Of a DNA stretch of 64,000 bases, positions 26,727 through 35,566 are shown in pieces (the stretch's first letter is position 1; each line of letters begins with the position of its first letter). The stretch is from the NCBI GenBank assembly GCA_965263045.1, contig CBDHGK010000020.1:1-64000 (forward strand). The letters run 5' to 3'. The stretch is from G963664115 sp965263045 (GTDB taxonomy: Bacteria; Acidobacteriota; Terriglobia; 20CM-2-55-15). Both the position numbers and the translations under genes were made by a program. The notes below the pieces were generated by a model that searched no databases, was not told where the DNA came from, and saw only the letters and a program-made list of their open reading frames with translations.

Positions 26727-27724
26727 TGACGCCCGTGATGATGCTCCAGCTTGTCCCCACCATCCCGACCGATCCGGCCGCGGCTCCGGACCCCGCGACC
26801 GTTGTTTCCGGCATCATGGATCAGGTGATTCTTGCAGCCGCGCCGCAAGTCCACGCCGCAGGGCTGGACCTGTGGCGCGGTCTGGCCGCCATTCTCATTG
26901 TCTGGACCGGATTGCGGATCGCTTTTACCGGAGACTTTCGTCCGTGGGACATTGTTCGAGTCGTCATCGCCCTCTGGTTTCCGTGGGCAATGCTCACCTT
27001 CTATCACGATCCGCTTCCCGGATCGACCCGCTCTTTTACAGAGGCCATCACTGACGGTGGGCAGTGGCTTCAGCTCATCCTGATTCAGAATACCGGCGAG
27101 GACTTCCTTGTCACATTCTCGCAGCTTTCTCAAAATCTCTTCGCTCGCGCACAGTCGATGGAGCTGGGGACAGGGGGCGGGATAATGGACATGCTTATCA
27201 ATGGCCTGACCGACCTCTCCTACCTGCTCATGTCCTTTATCCACACCATCATCTTCGAGCTATTTCTTTTGTTCATTCTCCTCTGCCTCGTCGTGATTTA
27301 TGGCGTTTCAATGGCACAGGTTCTATGGGCACAGCTCGCCCTCGGGGTCCTGCTGATCCTCGGGCCGCTCTTCATTCCTTTCCTCCTGGTCGAGCCCCTC
27401 GCCTTCCTGTTCTGGGGGTGGTTCAAGAGCATGTTCACCTACACCCTCTATGGCGCGATAGCGGCGGCGCTGATGCGGGTGTTCCTTGCGGCGAGTATCG
27501 GTTGGATGAATGCCATTGTGAATGGTCCACCGCCCGACACAAACATGCTCTGGCATAGCACCGCCTGGTTTTTAAGCATCGTGCCGCTCACGATTGCCGG
27601 GCTCCTGTCCTCACTCATGATCGGCCAACTCGCCTCACAAATCACCGGCGGGGGCGCGGGCGGCGGAATCATGGGCATGATCGGTCAGGCCGGGCAGAGC
27701 CTTTCTAAATTCAAAGGGGTATAA
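26723..27724 (+). CDS. virB6: VirB6/TrbL-type inner-membrane channel protein
   Basis: 333 aa with about six to seven membrane helices (for example LAAILIVWTGLRIAF, TIIFELFLLFILLCLVVIYG, WAQLALGVLLILGPLFIPFL, FLSIVPLTIAGLLSSLMIG). The conserved Trp-rich loop (FLFWGWFKSMFTYTLYGAIA) is characteristic of the VirB6/TrbL family. The C terminus is Gly-rich. It forms part of the inner-membrane core of the type IV secretion channel. Overlaps the third VirB5-like gene. Confidence 0.85.
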   Translation: MMTPVMMLQLVPTIPTDPAAAPDPATVVSGIMDQVILAAAPQVHAAGLDLWRGLAAILIVWTGLRIAFTGDFRPWDIVRVVIALWFPWAMLTFYHDPLPGSTRSFTEAITDGGQWLQLILIQNTGEDFLVTFSQLSQNLFARAQSMELGTGGGIMDMLINGLTDLSYLLMSFIHTIIFELFLLFILLCLVVIYGVSMAQVLWAQLALGVLLILGPLFIPFLLVEPLAFLFWGWFKSMFTYTLYGAIAAALMRVFLAASIGWMNAIVNGPPPDTNMLWHSTAWFLSIVPLTIAGLLSSLMIGQLASQITGGGAGGGIMGMIGQAGQSLSKFKGV

Positions 27725-27729
27725 ACGTC

Positions 27730-28407
27730 GTGGCAAAACCCAAAGACAACGCATCCGACGCTGGAAAACAATACGCCGAGATATGGGGCGAGACGATCCA
27801 CTCGAACCGTCACTTGCGCGTGTTCACCATCGTCCTCGGCGTGCTGCTTTTATGCGTGACCATCGCCGTGGTGCGCCTGTCTTCGGTCGAGCCGCCGCGG
27901 CCGATTGTCGTTCGCGTCGATGAAGTCGGCCGGGCCGAGGCCCTGGCCTATGAGACGGTCGAGGCCCAGGCCGATCCCCGCGACCCCACCACCAAGTATT
28001 TCCTCAACCGCTTTCTCCATGACCACTTCGGCCGGCGGCGACCGACGGTCCAGCAATACTGGCCGCGCAGCCTCCGTTTCCTCAGCACCGGTCTGGCCAA
28101 CGCAGCCTTCACCGCCAACAACGAGGAAATCGCCATGCTGGCCGCCGGGATCACCCCCGAAGAACTCCGGGTCGAGAATGTCGTCCTTCGGATTCAGGCC
28201 AATCCGGCCGAGCCGCACGGAGCGGTCGCCGACTTCGTCCTCGTCCGGACCCGGCAGGAGCGCCAGGTATCCCGGGAACAATGGACGGCCACGATGCAGT
28301 TTGTTTTCATGCCGGTCATACCGGCCGACCTGGTCGTCGTCAACCCGATGGGCATCCAGGTCACATACCTCGAAACCGACAGAACCCTTATCACCGAGAC
28401 GCCATGA
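27730..28407 (+). CDS. virB8: VirB8/TrbF-type assembly factor
   Basis: 225 aa from GTG 27730. One N-terminal membrane helix (LRVFTIVLGVLLLCVTIAVV) is followed by a periplasmic NTF2-like domain (RPIVVRVDEVGRAEALAYET, KYFLNRFLHDHFGRRR, VSREQWTATMQFVFMP). VirB8 nucleates the periplasmic scaffold. It starts 5 nt after virB6 and overlaps the next gene by ATGA. Confidence 0.85.
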   Translation: MAKPKDNASDAGKQYAEIWGETIHSNRHLRVFTIVLGVLLLCVTIAVVRLSSVEPPRPIVVRVDEVGRAEALAYETVEAQADPRDPTTKYFLNRFLHDHFGRRRPTVQQYWPRSLRFLSTGLANAAFTANNEEIAMLAAGITPEELRVENVVLRIQANPAEPHGAVADFVLVRTRQERQVSREQWTATMQFVFMPVIPADLVVVNPMGIQVTYLETDRTLITETP

Positions 28408-29372
28408 TTGCTCATCTGCGTGGCCGGGAAGAAGCACTCGAACCGTTTGGATGGAGCCAGGAAGACACCGAGTGGGTTGCGATGGTCTGCCTCAACAGCG
28501 GCATGTTCACCCGCACGCAATACGCCGATTATTTCAATGTGCATCGCAGCCAGGCCACGCGCTTCGTTCAGAGTCTCGTGGATCTGAACTTTGCCGTGGA
28601 CGAGGCCATTCCCGTCATCAGCACCAGGAACCGCACGCGAGTCTGCCGGATCACCCACAAGAGCATCTACCGGGAGCTGGGGGTTCCCGACATCCGGCAC
28701 CGAAGAAACGCCGGCCTGTCGGTCTATCTCCGGCGGCTCCTGTCGCTCGATTACGTTATCGAGCGCCCGGAGCTGGAATGGCTCCCGACCGAGGATGAGA
28801 AGGTTCGGTTCTGTACGCATTACGGCGTGCCGCACAATCGGCTGCCGCATCGGATTTACGGCGGAGCGGCCGGGTGCGTCGCCCGGTATTTCCACCTGAA
28901 ATTGCCCTTTGCTGGCGGGCCGACCTGCACGTTTGTCTATGTCGATCCTGGAAACGACACCGCCACCGAAATGCGGTATTGGGGCCAGACGCATGAGCAT
29001 CTTTGGGCCCGATTGCGGCACCGAGGGATCACGATTCATGTGGCCGCAATCGGCGTCACCCCTGACGCCGACAAACGCGCCCGGGACGTGTTGGACGGAT
29101 GGGCGCGGGATCGGGATGGTATCCGGGCCGGGGACTACCGGGAGGCGGAATTGCGGGAGGAACTCGACGTGCTTTCCAGGGGTATCGACACCTTCGATTC
29201 CCGGATCTTCGCGCGCTACGGGGGCCAGCCGAACACCGTGCGGCGCTGGCAAGAGTTGAAGGACATGCTGGCAAAACCTTTGCCCTACAACATCCGGATT
29301 GACACGTTCGAGATATGGCGGTCCCGTCGGATTTATCCGGAGGGTGTGGACCTCTACGAGATTCCGGAATGA
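28404..29372 (+). CDS. Conjugation-associated protein with N-terminal winged helix
   Basis: 322 aa. The N-terminal 90 residues resemble a winged-helix reader (MVCLNSGMFTRTQYADYFNV, RSQATRFVQSLVDLNFAVDE), followed by a possible Rossmann-like core (CTFVYVDPGNDTATEMRYWG, ITIHVAAIGVTPDADKRARD). I do not recognise a named family. Its place between virB8 and virD4, with overlap at the start, suggests a regulator or a DNA-processing accessory of the transfer system. Confidence 0.6.
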   Translation: MIAHLRGREEALEPFGWSQEDTEWVAMVCLNSGMFTRTQYADYFNVHRSQATRFVQSLVDLNFAVDEAIPVISTRNRTRVCRITHKSIYRELGVPDIRHRRNAGLSVYLRRLLSLDYVIERPELEWLPTEDEKVRFCTHYGVPHNRLPHRIYGGAAGCVARYFHLKLPFAGGPTCTFVYVDPGNDTATEMRYWGQTHEHLWARLRHRGITIHVAAIGVTPDADKRARDVLDGWARDRDGIRAGDYREAELREELDVLSRGIDTFDSRIFARYGGQPNTVRRWQELKDMLAKPLPYNIRIDTFEIWRSRRIYPEGVDLYEIPE

Positions 29373-29458
29373 GATCGGCGGGCGACTCATTTTTTGAGCG
29401 GGTATGGGCGTCTTTGGGAGCGGAAAACCGGGTGACGGTCTCTCGAAAATTGGGCCTT

Positions 29459-29579
29459 CAAATTACGGCCCCGGTGCCGCACGGGAGTGTAATTTGAAAC
29501 GGGGGGTCCAATTACACGAGCAAATTACAAATTTTCTGTTCCATATCGCCCTTATTTACTTGTGGTTAGCTCAAATTAC
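29459..29579. repeat. Cluster of CAAATTAC motifs upstream of virD4
   Basis: CAAATTAC occurs at 29459, 29521 and 29572; CAATTAC at 29509; and the inverted form GTAATTTG at 29489-29496. A related CAATTTAC lies near 29668. They punctuate otherwise GC-rich DNA in the 398-bp gap, so a repeated protein-binding site is plausible. Confidence 0.5.
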
Positions 29580-29614
29580 ACGCCCTTTTGAGAGCCGATC
29601 CAGAGGGGGGGAGA

Positions 29615-29725
29615 GTGGCGGGAGCGACCCCACCTTTTTGGGGCTGGTGCGTCCCTGTACCCCCGTTTCAATTTACATCACGGGGGCACATGGACGCCCC
29701 CCAGATGGGGGGTCGCTCCCGCCAC
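29615..29725. promoter_or_regulatory. Nested inverted-repeat structure before virD4 (candidate oriT or RNA element)
   Basis: Outer arms 29615-29631 and 29709-29725 are a perfect 17-bp inverted repeat (GTGGCGGGAGCGACCCC and complement). Inside are GCGTCC (29649) / GGACGC (29692) and CCCCCGT (29660) / ACGGGGG (29680). The nested arms would form one long stem-loop. It ends 45 bp before the virD4 ATG. Origins of transfer have such inverted repeats, but no relaxase is present to confirm. Confidence 0.6.
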
Positions 29726-29770
29726 AATGATCCCTGCGGGAAGGCTTGAAGTCTGGAGATGTAAAGGCCT

Positions 29771-31807
29771 ATGCAATTGAGGCATATTTTCTTATTTCTC
29801 CTCGCGGTTTCTGCCGCTATCGCCCGGTATATTTCGAGTCCGTTTCCCTCTGGATCGGAGAACCCCGTCGTCGCGCTGATGGCTCTGAATGCACCGGTGC
29901 TTCTGTGGCTGGCACACGGCTGGTATGCCCTCATGCCCGGTGTCGCCGTGTTCATCGGCGGCACGCTCTTTTCCGGCGTATGGCATGTCTGGTTCGAGTC
30001 CGTCCCACGGAAGAAACAGGGCAAGGGCGGGCTGCCCCCGTGGCCGATCTCCCCATCCGACGAGAAACCGGCCATCGTCGTCGGGGAAACGCATCACCCC
30101 GTCGAGGCGCGGGAGGTTCCCAACCCGGATTGGCTCGTGATCCCGGAGCGCGGCCTCTACACCGGGGTCGCCGTCTTCGGGGCGGTCGGCTCCGGGAAGA
30201 CCTCGGCGTGCATGCACCCGTTTGCCCGGCAATTGCTCGGCTGGCAAGCGAAGAACCCGGAGCGCCGGGCCGCCGCGCTGATCCTCGAAGTGAAGGGCGA
30301 CTTCTGCTACGACATCCGCGAGGTTCTCAAAGCAGCGAAACGTGAAGAGGACTACATGGAGATTGGCATGGACGGGAAATATCAGTGGAACCCCCTGGCC
30401 GCGCACTGGCTCGATTCCTACTCCCTGGCCTATACCGTGTCCTCGCTTCTGAATCAGTTGTTCGGGAAGGGGAAGGATCCGTTCTGGCAACAGGCTTACA
30501 CGAATCTGGTGAAGTGGATTATCGAGCTGTACCGGATCTTTCCCGACCGTTGGGTGACCCTCCGGGATGTCTACCTGTGCGCGATCGACCCCGAACTGTT
30601 CAAGCAAAAGCTCGATGAAGCCAAGGGTGTCGTGAAGAGTCAGAAGAACGGGGCCATCGTCATTTCGGCCAAGGATCTCGATAAGCGGAGGGCCGTCTTG
30701 GGCGGGGTGCCCTGGACCACATTTTCTGGCGGGGAACGCCAGACCCCGTGGACGGCCGAGCTCGCAAAATGGTTGCAACGCGAGGGCGTGACCTGCCGTG
30801 TCGCCCCTGTGGCGGGTCACACCGACACGGACCGTTTAAAGGCGCGGTACGAAAGCGTTAAGACGTGGTACGAGAAGGATTGGATGCAGATGGATCCGAA
30901 GTTGAGAACCTCGTGTGTCGAGGGGATTTCCAGTTTTCTGTCTCTGTTCGACATGGAGGACGTCGCCGACATTTTCTGTCCCAAGGCACCCGCCCTGCCG
31001 CAGGGCGGCGAAGGAGAAAATGCCGGGAACGGTGACAGTCGCCCGCCGGTCGGAAAGGCCCAGATGCGGCGGCACCTTCCACCCCTGGACGAGCTGATCG
31101 AGAGCGGGAAAGTCCTCGCGCTCAACATGCCCGCCGGATCGAATCCGGCCCTGGCCCGCGCCATAGGCGTGTTCCTAAAAAACGCCTGGCTCCAGACCCT
31201 GATCCGGCGGCCGGCACAGATGAAAGCGGACCCTGGGCGTTACTTCCGTCCCGCCGTTTTCATTTGCGACGAATATCAGTCGTTCGCATCCGTCGGCGAG
31301 GAGGACCCCAGCGGTGACGAGAAGGCGTTTGCCCTCACCCGGCAGTGCCGTGTCATCCCTATCGTCGCCACTCAATCCATATCTTCGCTCCGCTCCGTGC
31401 TGGGAACTTCCGAGGCGTGGCGGGCGCTCTTGCAGACGCTCCGCACGCGGATCTTCCTTTCCCTCAGCGACGACGCCAGCGCCGAGATCGCCTCGAAGCT
31501 CTGCGGCCAGGTGGCCAAGATCAAGCCGAGCTGGACCGTCACCGAATCCGCACAACAGGCCCAGGTGTCCCTGCTCTCGGGCCGGGCTGGTGGAAGTAAA
31601 GGTTCAGTGGGAACCAGCAAATCCTTCCGCGAACAGCGCGAGGCTTTGTTTCAGCCCAGGGAGTTTGGCCTGCTTCCCAATTGCCAGGCGATCTGCCTGC
31701 CCTATGACGGCACAAAAGCGGCCAGCGCCGTTCGCGTTTATCTCAAGCCGTACTACCTTCCGGTCGGCACGCCCTACTGGCGCGCCGTCGCAGCGGGGAA
31801 GATATGA
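29771..31807 (+). CDS. virD4: VirD4-type coupling protein (T4CP)
   Basis: 678 aa. Two N-terminal membrane helices (IFLFLLAVSAAIARYI; WYALMPGVAVFIGGTLFSG) precede a RecA-like ATPase. Walker A is GAVGSGKTS near residue 138 and Walker B is FICDEYQSF near residue 496; a sensor region follows (CRVIPIVATQSISSLRSV). It brings DNA or protein substrate to the channel. The stop overlaps virB11 by ATGA. Slightly longer than usual because of a Gly/Asn insert (GGEGENAGNGDSRPP). Confidence 0.92.
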   Translation: MQLRHIFLFLLAVSAAIARYISSPFPSGSENPVVALMALNAPVLLWLAHGWYALMPGVAVFIGGTLFSGVWHVWFESVPRKKQGKGGLPPWPISPSDEKPAIVVGETHHPVEAREVPNPDWLVIPERGLYTGVAVFGAVGSGKTSACMHPFARQLLGWQAKNPERRAAALILEVKGDFCYDIREVLKAAKREEDYMEIGMDGKYQWNPLAAHWLDSYSLAYTVSSLLNQLFGKGKDPFWQQAYTNLVKWIIELYRIFPDRWVTLRDVYLCAIDPELFKQKLDEAKGVVKSQKNGAIVISAKDLDKRRAVLGGVPWTTFSGGERQTPWTAELAKWLQREGVTCRVAPVAGHTDTDRLKARYESVKTWYEKDWMQMDPKLRTSCVEGISSFLSLFDMEDVADIFCPKAPALPQGGEGENAGNGDSRPPVGKAQMRRHLPPLDELIESGKVLALNMPAGSNPALARAIGVFLKNAWLQTLIRRPAQMKADPGRYFRPAVFICDEYQSFASVGEEDPSGDEKAFALTRQCRVIPIVATQSISSLRSVLGTSEAWRALLQTLRTRIFLSLSDDASAEIASKLCGQVAKIKPSWTVTESAQQAQVSLLSGRAGGSKGSVGTSKSFREQREALFQPREFGLLPNCQAICLPYDGTKAASAVRVYLKPYYLPVGTPYWRAVAAGKI

Positions 31808-32799
31808 GCGCGGCAGATGGGGACGGACGCGGCATGGACTACCTGCGCCCGTTCTTGCCGGGCCTGGAATCGGTCCTCGAAGACGAGGACGTCAGCGAGA
31901 TCATGATTAACGGTCCCGGCAACGTCTGGGTTGAAAGCCAGGGGGAAATCCGGCCCCATCCCGCCCCCGCTCTCGATGAGGCCGCGCTGGATCGAGCGGC
32001 CATTCAGATCGCACGGCCCCTCGGCCTCGATCCGGCCACCGCGCCGATCCTCGATGCGCGCCTGGACGATGGCTCCCGCGTAGCTATCTGTGTCCCCCCG
32101 GCCGCGCCCCACGTCGCCATCACCATCCGGCGCTTCGGCAAGCGGAGCTATTCGCCCGAAGATCTTGTGCGCTTCGGATCACTGCCCCAGGAAGTCCTGG
32201 ACGAGGCACGGGCCGCGCTGCTGGGGCGGCGGAATATCCTGGTGTCGGGCGGGACCGGCTCGGGTAAGACCACGCTGCTCAATGCCCTGGTCGAGTTGCT
32301 TCCCGCCGCCGACCGCATTGTTTCCATCGAGGACACGCTGGAACTTCGCATCGACCGGAAAAACTGTGTCCGCTTCGAGGCGCGGGGGATCGACAGTAAA
32401 TCGGTGACGATCCGTGATCTCGTGCGCCATGCCTTGCGCCATCGCCCGGATCACATCGTGGTCGGCGAGGTCCGGGGCGGCGAGGCCGCCGATCTCTTAC
32501 AGGCGCTCAATACCGGGCACGGCGGGAGTCTGACAACGATCCACGCCAATAATGCCGAGTCGGCCCTGTCCCGGCTGGCGACTTGCGCCATGCAAGGTGA
32601 GACGGACTTGCCGTGGGAAGTCACCTGTAGGGGCGTGGTGGACGGGATCTCCATGGTGATTCACATGACACGGCGCGAGGGGAAGCGCTACGTCGAAGAA
32701 GCCCTCCACGTGGGCGATTACGACGCCGCAAAGCGGCGCTGGCACTACAGGCCCGTTGTGTTCTCCGACCCCCAACTCAAACTGAAGCAGGTGCGGTGA
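31804..32799 (+). CDS. virB11: VirB11/TrbB-type secretion ATPase
   Basis: 331 aa. N-terminal domain (VLEDEDVSEIMINGPGNVWV), Walker A GGTGSGKTTLLNAL near residue 149, Asp box IVSIEDTLEL, Walker B HIVVGEVRGGEA and His box GHGGSLTTIHANN. Hexameric ATPase that powers substrate transfer or pilus assembly. Last gene of the recognisable transfer operon. Confidence 0.93.
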   Translation: MSAADGDGRGMDYLRPFLPGLESVLEDEDVSEIMINGPGNVWVESQGEIRPHPAPALDEAALDRAAIQIARPLGLDPATAPILDARLDDGSRVAICVPPAAPHVAITIRRFGKRSYSPEDLVRFGSLPQEVLDEARAALLGRRNILVSGGTGSGKTTLLNALVELLPAADRIVSIEDTLELRIDRKNCVRFEARGIDSKSVTIRDLVRHALRHRPDHIVVGEVRGGEAADLLQALNTGHGGSLTTIHANNAESALSRLATCAMQGETDLPWEVTCRGVVDGISMVIHMTRREGKRYVEEALHVGDYDAAKRRWHYRPVVFSDPQLKLKQVR

Positions 32800-32959
32800 T
32801 GCTGGGCAACGCTGCCAGGACGATGAGACAGAGTCGGGCCGGGATTTATCAGGGTGATGCTTCTTTACTGGTTCGCGTATACAACGCGGAAAAGAACCCC
32901 TGATTAACGGAGCACATTGGGCCGGTCCCGGACGATAGCCGCACGGAAGACGGACTACC

Positions 32960-33388
32960 ATGAAAGACAATCTGACGCGCATTGCGCCTCAGGCCCGCTA
33001 CCATTCCAACCGGCTCGATCAGATCAACCGCCTGATCCACGCGGCCGAGGCCGATGAGGATATTGCCTACCTCGCTCGGCTCCTGGCGCTCTGTTCCCTG
33101 CCCCGCACCAACCCCGGCAACCGCAAAGAGTACGTCCGCACCAACGGCCCCTTCACGCTGGCGCTCACCGCGGGCTTCGACAACAAACTCCCCTTCGGCT
33201 ACATCGCGCGGCTGCTGCTGGCCTGGGTGTGTACCGAAGCGGTCCGGACCCCGTCCCGGATTCCGATTCTTTCCCGCGTTCCTGACCGTCTCGCATCCGC
33301 CACGAACAGGAAGTGTCTGAGAAGCGCCCGGTGGGCTTGGTCTGATCCGAAGAGGTTACGCTTCCCTGCCCGGCAGCTTGCGCCATAG
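32960..33388 (+). pseudogene. Truncated RepA-like replication protein
   Basis: The first 95 codons read ALCSLPRTNPGNRKEYVRTN, then FTLALTAGFDNKLPFGYIAR and LLAWVCTEAVRT, the conserved start of plasmid RepA (RepA_C type). After TPSRIPIL the sequence loses similarity, and the DNA-binding half is missing. It may be a relic of a second replicon. The iteron origin lies 440 bp downstream. Confidence 0.65.
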
Positions 33389-33466
33389 CCAGTAACCACC
33401 GTATCTGACCACAAACAGCAACAGGACAGCGAGGATGACCACCCTCAGTAGGTTGTAAAGGATCAT
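33356..33466 (-). CDS. Tiny membrane protein B
   Basis: 36 aa: MILYNLLRVVILAVLLLFVV, then RYGGYWLWRKLPGREA. One membrane helix with a basic tail. The ATG overlaps the stop of the next upstream tiny gene (ATGA), which argues for coupled translation. Overlaps the 3' end of the broken repA on the other strand. Unrecognised. Confidence 0.4.
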   Translation of the reverse strand: MILYNLLRVVILAVLLLFVVRYGGYWLWRKLPGREA

Positions 33467-33609
33467 CCCAAACACCACAACTTGACCATGCCGAGCAGCA
33501 CCGCCAGCACGGTCTGCCACCAGTACACAGCCGCCAGCACGGCAGCGATTGGAACCACCATCAACGATTTGTTCTTCAAAATACTGGCGATCCTCCACAG
33601 ACACCGCAT
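33463..33609 (-). CDS. Tiny membrane protein A
   Basis: 48 aa: MRCLWRIASILKNKSLMVVP, then a hydrophobic span (IAAVLAAVYWWQTVLAVLLG). A positively charged N terminus followed by a helix gives a clear topology. Overlaps tiny protein B by ATGA. No family recognised; small paired membrane proteins can be entry-exclusion or toxin-like products on plasmids, which is speculation here. Confidence 0.4.
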   Translation of the reverse strand: MRCLWRIASILKNKSLMVVPIAAVLAAVYWWQTVLAVLLGMVKLWCLG

Positions 33610-33828
33610 CCGATCCTGCTGCACTCAAGACGCTGAGCCACGGTCTCTGCAGTCATTCTTTGAGTTGTCTGTTACGTGTTGCCTCGATGTTGATTCCGGC
33701 TTCTTTTGGTTTTCATCTTAAAATGGTTTTTTCTGACTCCGATTCCGGTCTCTAATGGTTGATTTTCACAGGTTTCTAGGAAACAAATACAAGTAACTCA
33801 AGCTATTAAGAATGATTTATATAAGATG

Positions 33829-33961
33829 CTTACCCGTTTATGCGTAAGAAACTTACCCGTTTATGCGTGGATGAAGAGCTAAGTTAAACAATTGAATCAA
33901 TGAATAAACTTACCCGTTTATGCGTGGAAAGATCTTCAGGATCACAGATACCTGTGGATAA
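33829..33961. other. oriV: Iteron plasmid origin (oriV)
   Basis: Three exact direct copies of CTTACCCGTTTATGCGT at 33829-33845, 33852-33868 and 33909-33925 (copies two and three also share AA before and GGA after). A perfect DnaA box in reverse (TGTGGATAA) is at 33953-33961. The flanking 33770-33910 is AT-rich. Together they form a standard RepA-iteron origin. Copy spacing is 23 and 57 bp, near whole helical turns. Confidence 0.85.
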
Positions 33962-34045
33962 CAACCGAACTCTCAGCAGCCCGCAGTGGCTCCTTTGGGG
34001 AGCAGGAACTACCCTTGTCCAACGTCAATAGAATTCCCGATCTTG

Positions 34046-34470
34046 TTACCACCTAAAGGTGAAGATTCTGAACGTGTTTTGACTCGGCCTGTGTCTGCTG
34101 AAGTCCGGGGCCTTGTGTTGCTGGGGAACGGTGGACCAGCCTTCGTAGATGTCGCCGCCAAAGTAGAAGTGCCGCGTCGTGCCGGATTCAGGGGTCGGAC
34201 GGTCCGTCGCAAAAAGCGCGTAGGAACGCTCCGGCGGGAGCGGGGCGGTTTGATCGTCATGCGGCACGTACTCCGTGCGACCGTGGCCGTCCGCTCGAAT
34301 TCAGTCGAGATGGAGTAGGCGATGGTAGCTGCGGTCGGCGATCATGCCGTGCAGCTCGGTGTTGAACCGCGAGATGATCGACTCGGCGTCCGGAAGCGAC
34401 CGGCGGACGGCGAAGTGAAGCGAGCGTGTAAGCAGCGGCGTCGAGCCAAACGCCAGCCGTGTTCGAGCTT
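34046..34470 (-). pseudogene. Solute-binding protein (family 3-like) C-terminal remnant
   Basis: The frame reads LAFGSTPLLTRSLHFAVRRS, LPDAESIISRFNTELHGMIA and YHRLLHLD, then TGA where Trp is expected, then RADGHGRTEYVPHDD and TRHFYFGGDIYEGWSTVP. The pattern fits transporter substrate-binding domains. The N-terminal part is missing and the stop is internal. Confidence 0.5.
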
Positions 34471-34494
34471 CTTCATCTCTCGCATTCCTTACGG

Positions 34495-35457
34495 TTAGTC
34501 CTTAGAAGACTTCTTAGGCATGGGGAGTACAGAGGTTCTGGATGGCCAGATGACGATACGGCCGCGATCCAGCGTGTACTTGAAATCAGGGTAGAGCGCC
34601 TTGATAACGCGTAGGTGCTCAAGCGCCTTAGTTCGGAATCTGTCGACGGATTTGTATCCAGCCCCAAATTGCGCGTGCATAGCCTTCCAACTGATTGCTG
34701 TAGCACTCTTCATCTTGAAGACCTTGTACGTGGCAAAGGCGTAGAGATCGAGCGCCAGTGAAGATTGTTTCATCTCACGAAGAATTCTCATATCAACAGG
34801 GAAAGCCTTGCGCATGTCATCGTAGATCTGCGGACTAAGGTCGATGTAGCTAGGAAAGAGATTAGTTTGCGCCGCATCAGTGCCGGCGTTCCACCATAGG
34901 TGCCAATGTTCGGCAAAAAACTGATGTCCACCAGCATCGGCTTGACTGCCGCCATAGCCGAAAGCGATTTTCGCGTGAACCAAGGCGTGGATCTGCTTTC
35001 GCAGGGCTGTGATGGTACCCCATCGCCCCCCTGTGGGAACCAGTCCCAACTCGGCCATAAAGGCCGAAAGGGTGTAGCGGTTCTGCTGCGCGTCTCCCAG
35101 GTAGACGCGGGGACTTTTAGTCCTGCGGACCTCGCGCGCGATGTAGGAGCAACACAGGCGAGGATAGGAGCCATACGGATAACCCCAGCTATCAATGTCG
35201 CCAAGTTCTGTGTCAAGCTTGGCGCCAGGCTCAATCATGATGAAGTAGTTGCCCGACCGACGCACGTACGCCCGTATATCGCCAGGGTTGGAGTGGGGTA
35301 AGGTGCATTGCACAACGCCGCGGGGCCAGTAGGACACGTCGTCGCGCTCTTGAGGCGAGGCTTCCTGGACTTGTCCGGCCGCATCCATGAATCGTGATTC
35401 CCTCTTGGTTAGTTTGGGAATGCTGGCGATATTGACGATGTCTTTGCTGTGATCCAA
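34495..35457 (-). CDS. repA: Plasmid replication initiator RepA
   Basis: 320 aa. The conserved RepA core is visible: VQCTLPHSNPGDIRAYVRRS, YFIMIEPGAKL, YPYGSYPRLCCSYIAREVRR and YTLSAFMAELGLVPTGGRWG, followed by a helix-rich DNA-binding C-terminal half (SVDRFRTKALEHLRVIKALY). Length is typical. It should bind the iterons at 33829-33925 and recruit the host replisome; the adjacent DnaA box supports this. Transcribed toward the origin; parA/parB lie upstream on the same strand. Confidence 0.8.
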   Translation of the reverse strand: MDHSKDIVNIASIPKLTKRESRFMDAAGQVQEASPQERDDVSYWPRGVVQCTLPHSNPGDIRAYVRRSGNYFIMIEPGAKLDTELGDIDSWGYPYGSYPRLCCSYIAREVRRTKSPRVYLGDAQQNRYTLSAFMAELGLVPTGGRWGTITALRKQIHALVHAKIAFGYGGSQADAGGHQFFAEHWHLWWNAGTDAAQTNLFPSYIDLSPQIYDDMRKAFPVDMRILREMKQSSLALDLYAFATYKVFKMKSATAISWKAMHAQFGAGYKSVDRFRTKALEHLRVIKALYPDFKYTLDRGRIVIWPSRTSVLPMPKKSSKD

Positions 35458-35497
35458 AAAGTGCTGCCTTGCACGAGTGCGTTACTGAAAAACTCTA

Positions 35498-35521
35498 CAA
35501 GTCCAAGTCCAAGTCCAAGTT
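35498..35521. repeat. Short tandem hexamers (CAAGTC x4)
   Basis: Three CAAGTC units and one CAAGTT in a row, in the 109-bp gap between the parB-like stop and the repA start. Could be a small binding array or slippage product. Nothing else is visible in this gap. Confidence 0.6.
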
Positions 35522-35566
35522 CCGAGGGCCTGCGCGTTCAAAGCTAAATTGCGAGTGCCCACAAGA

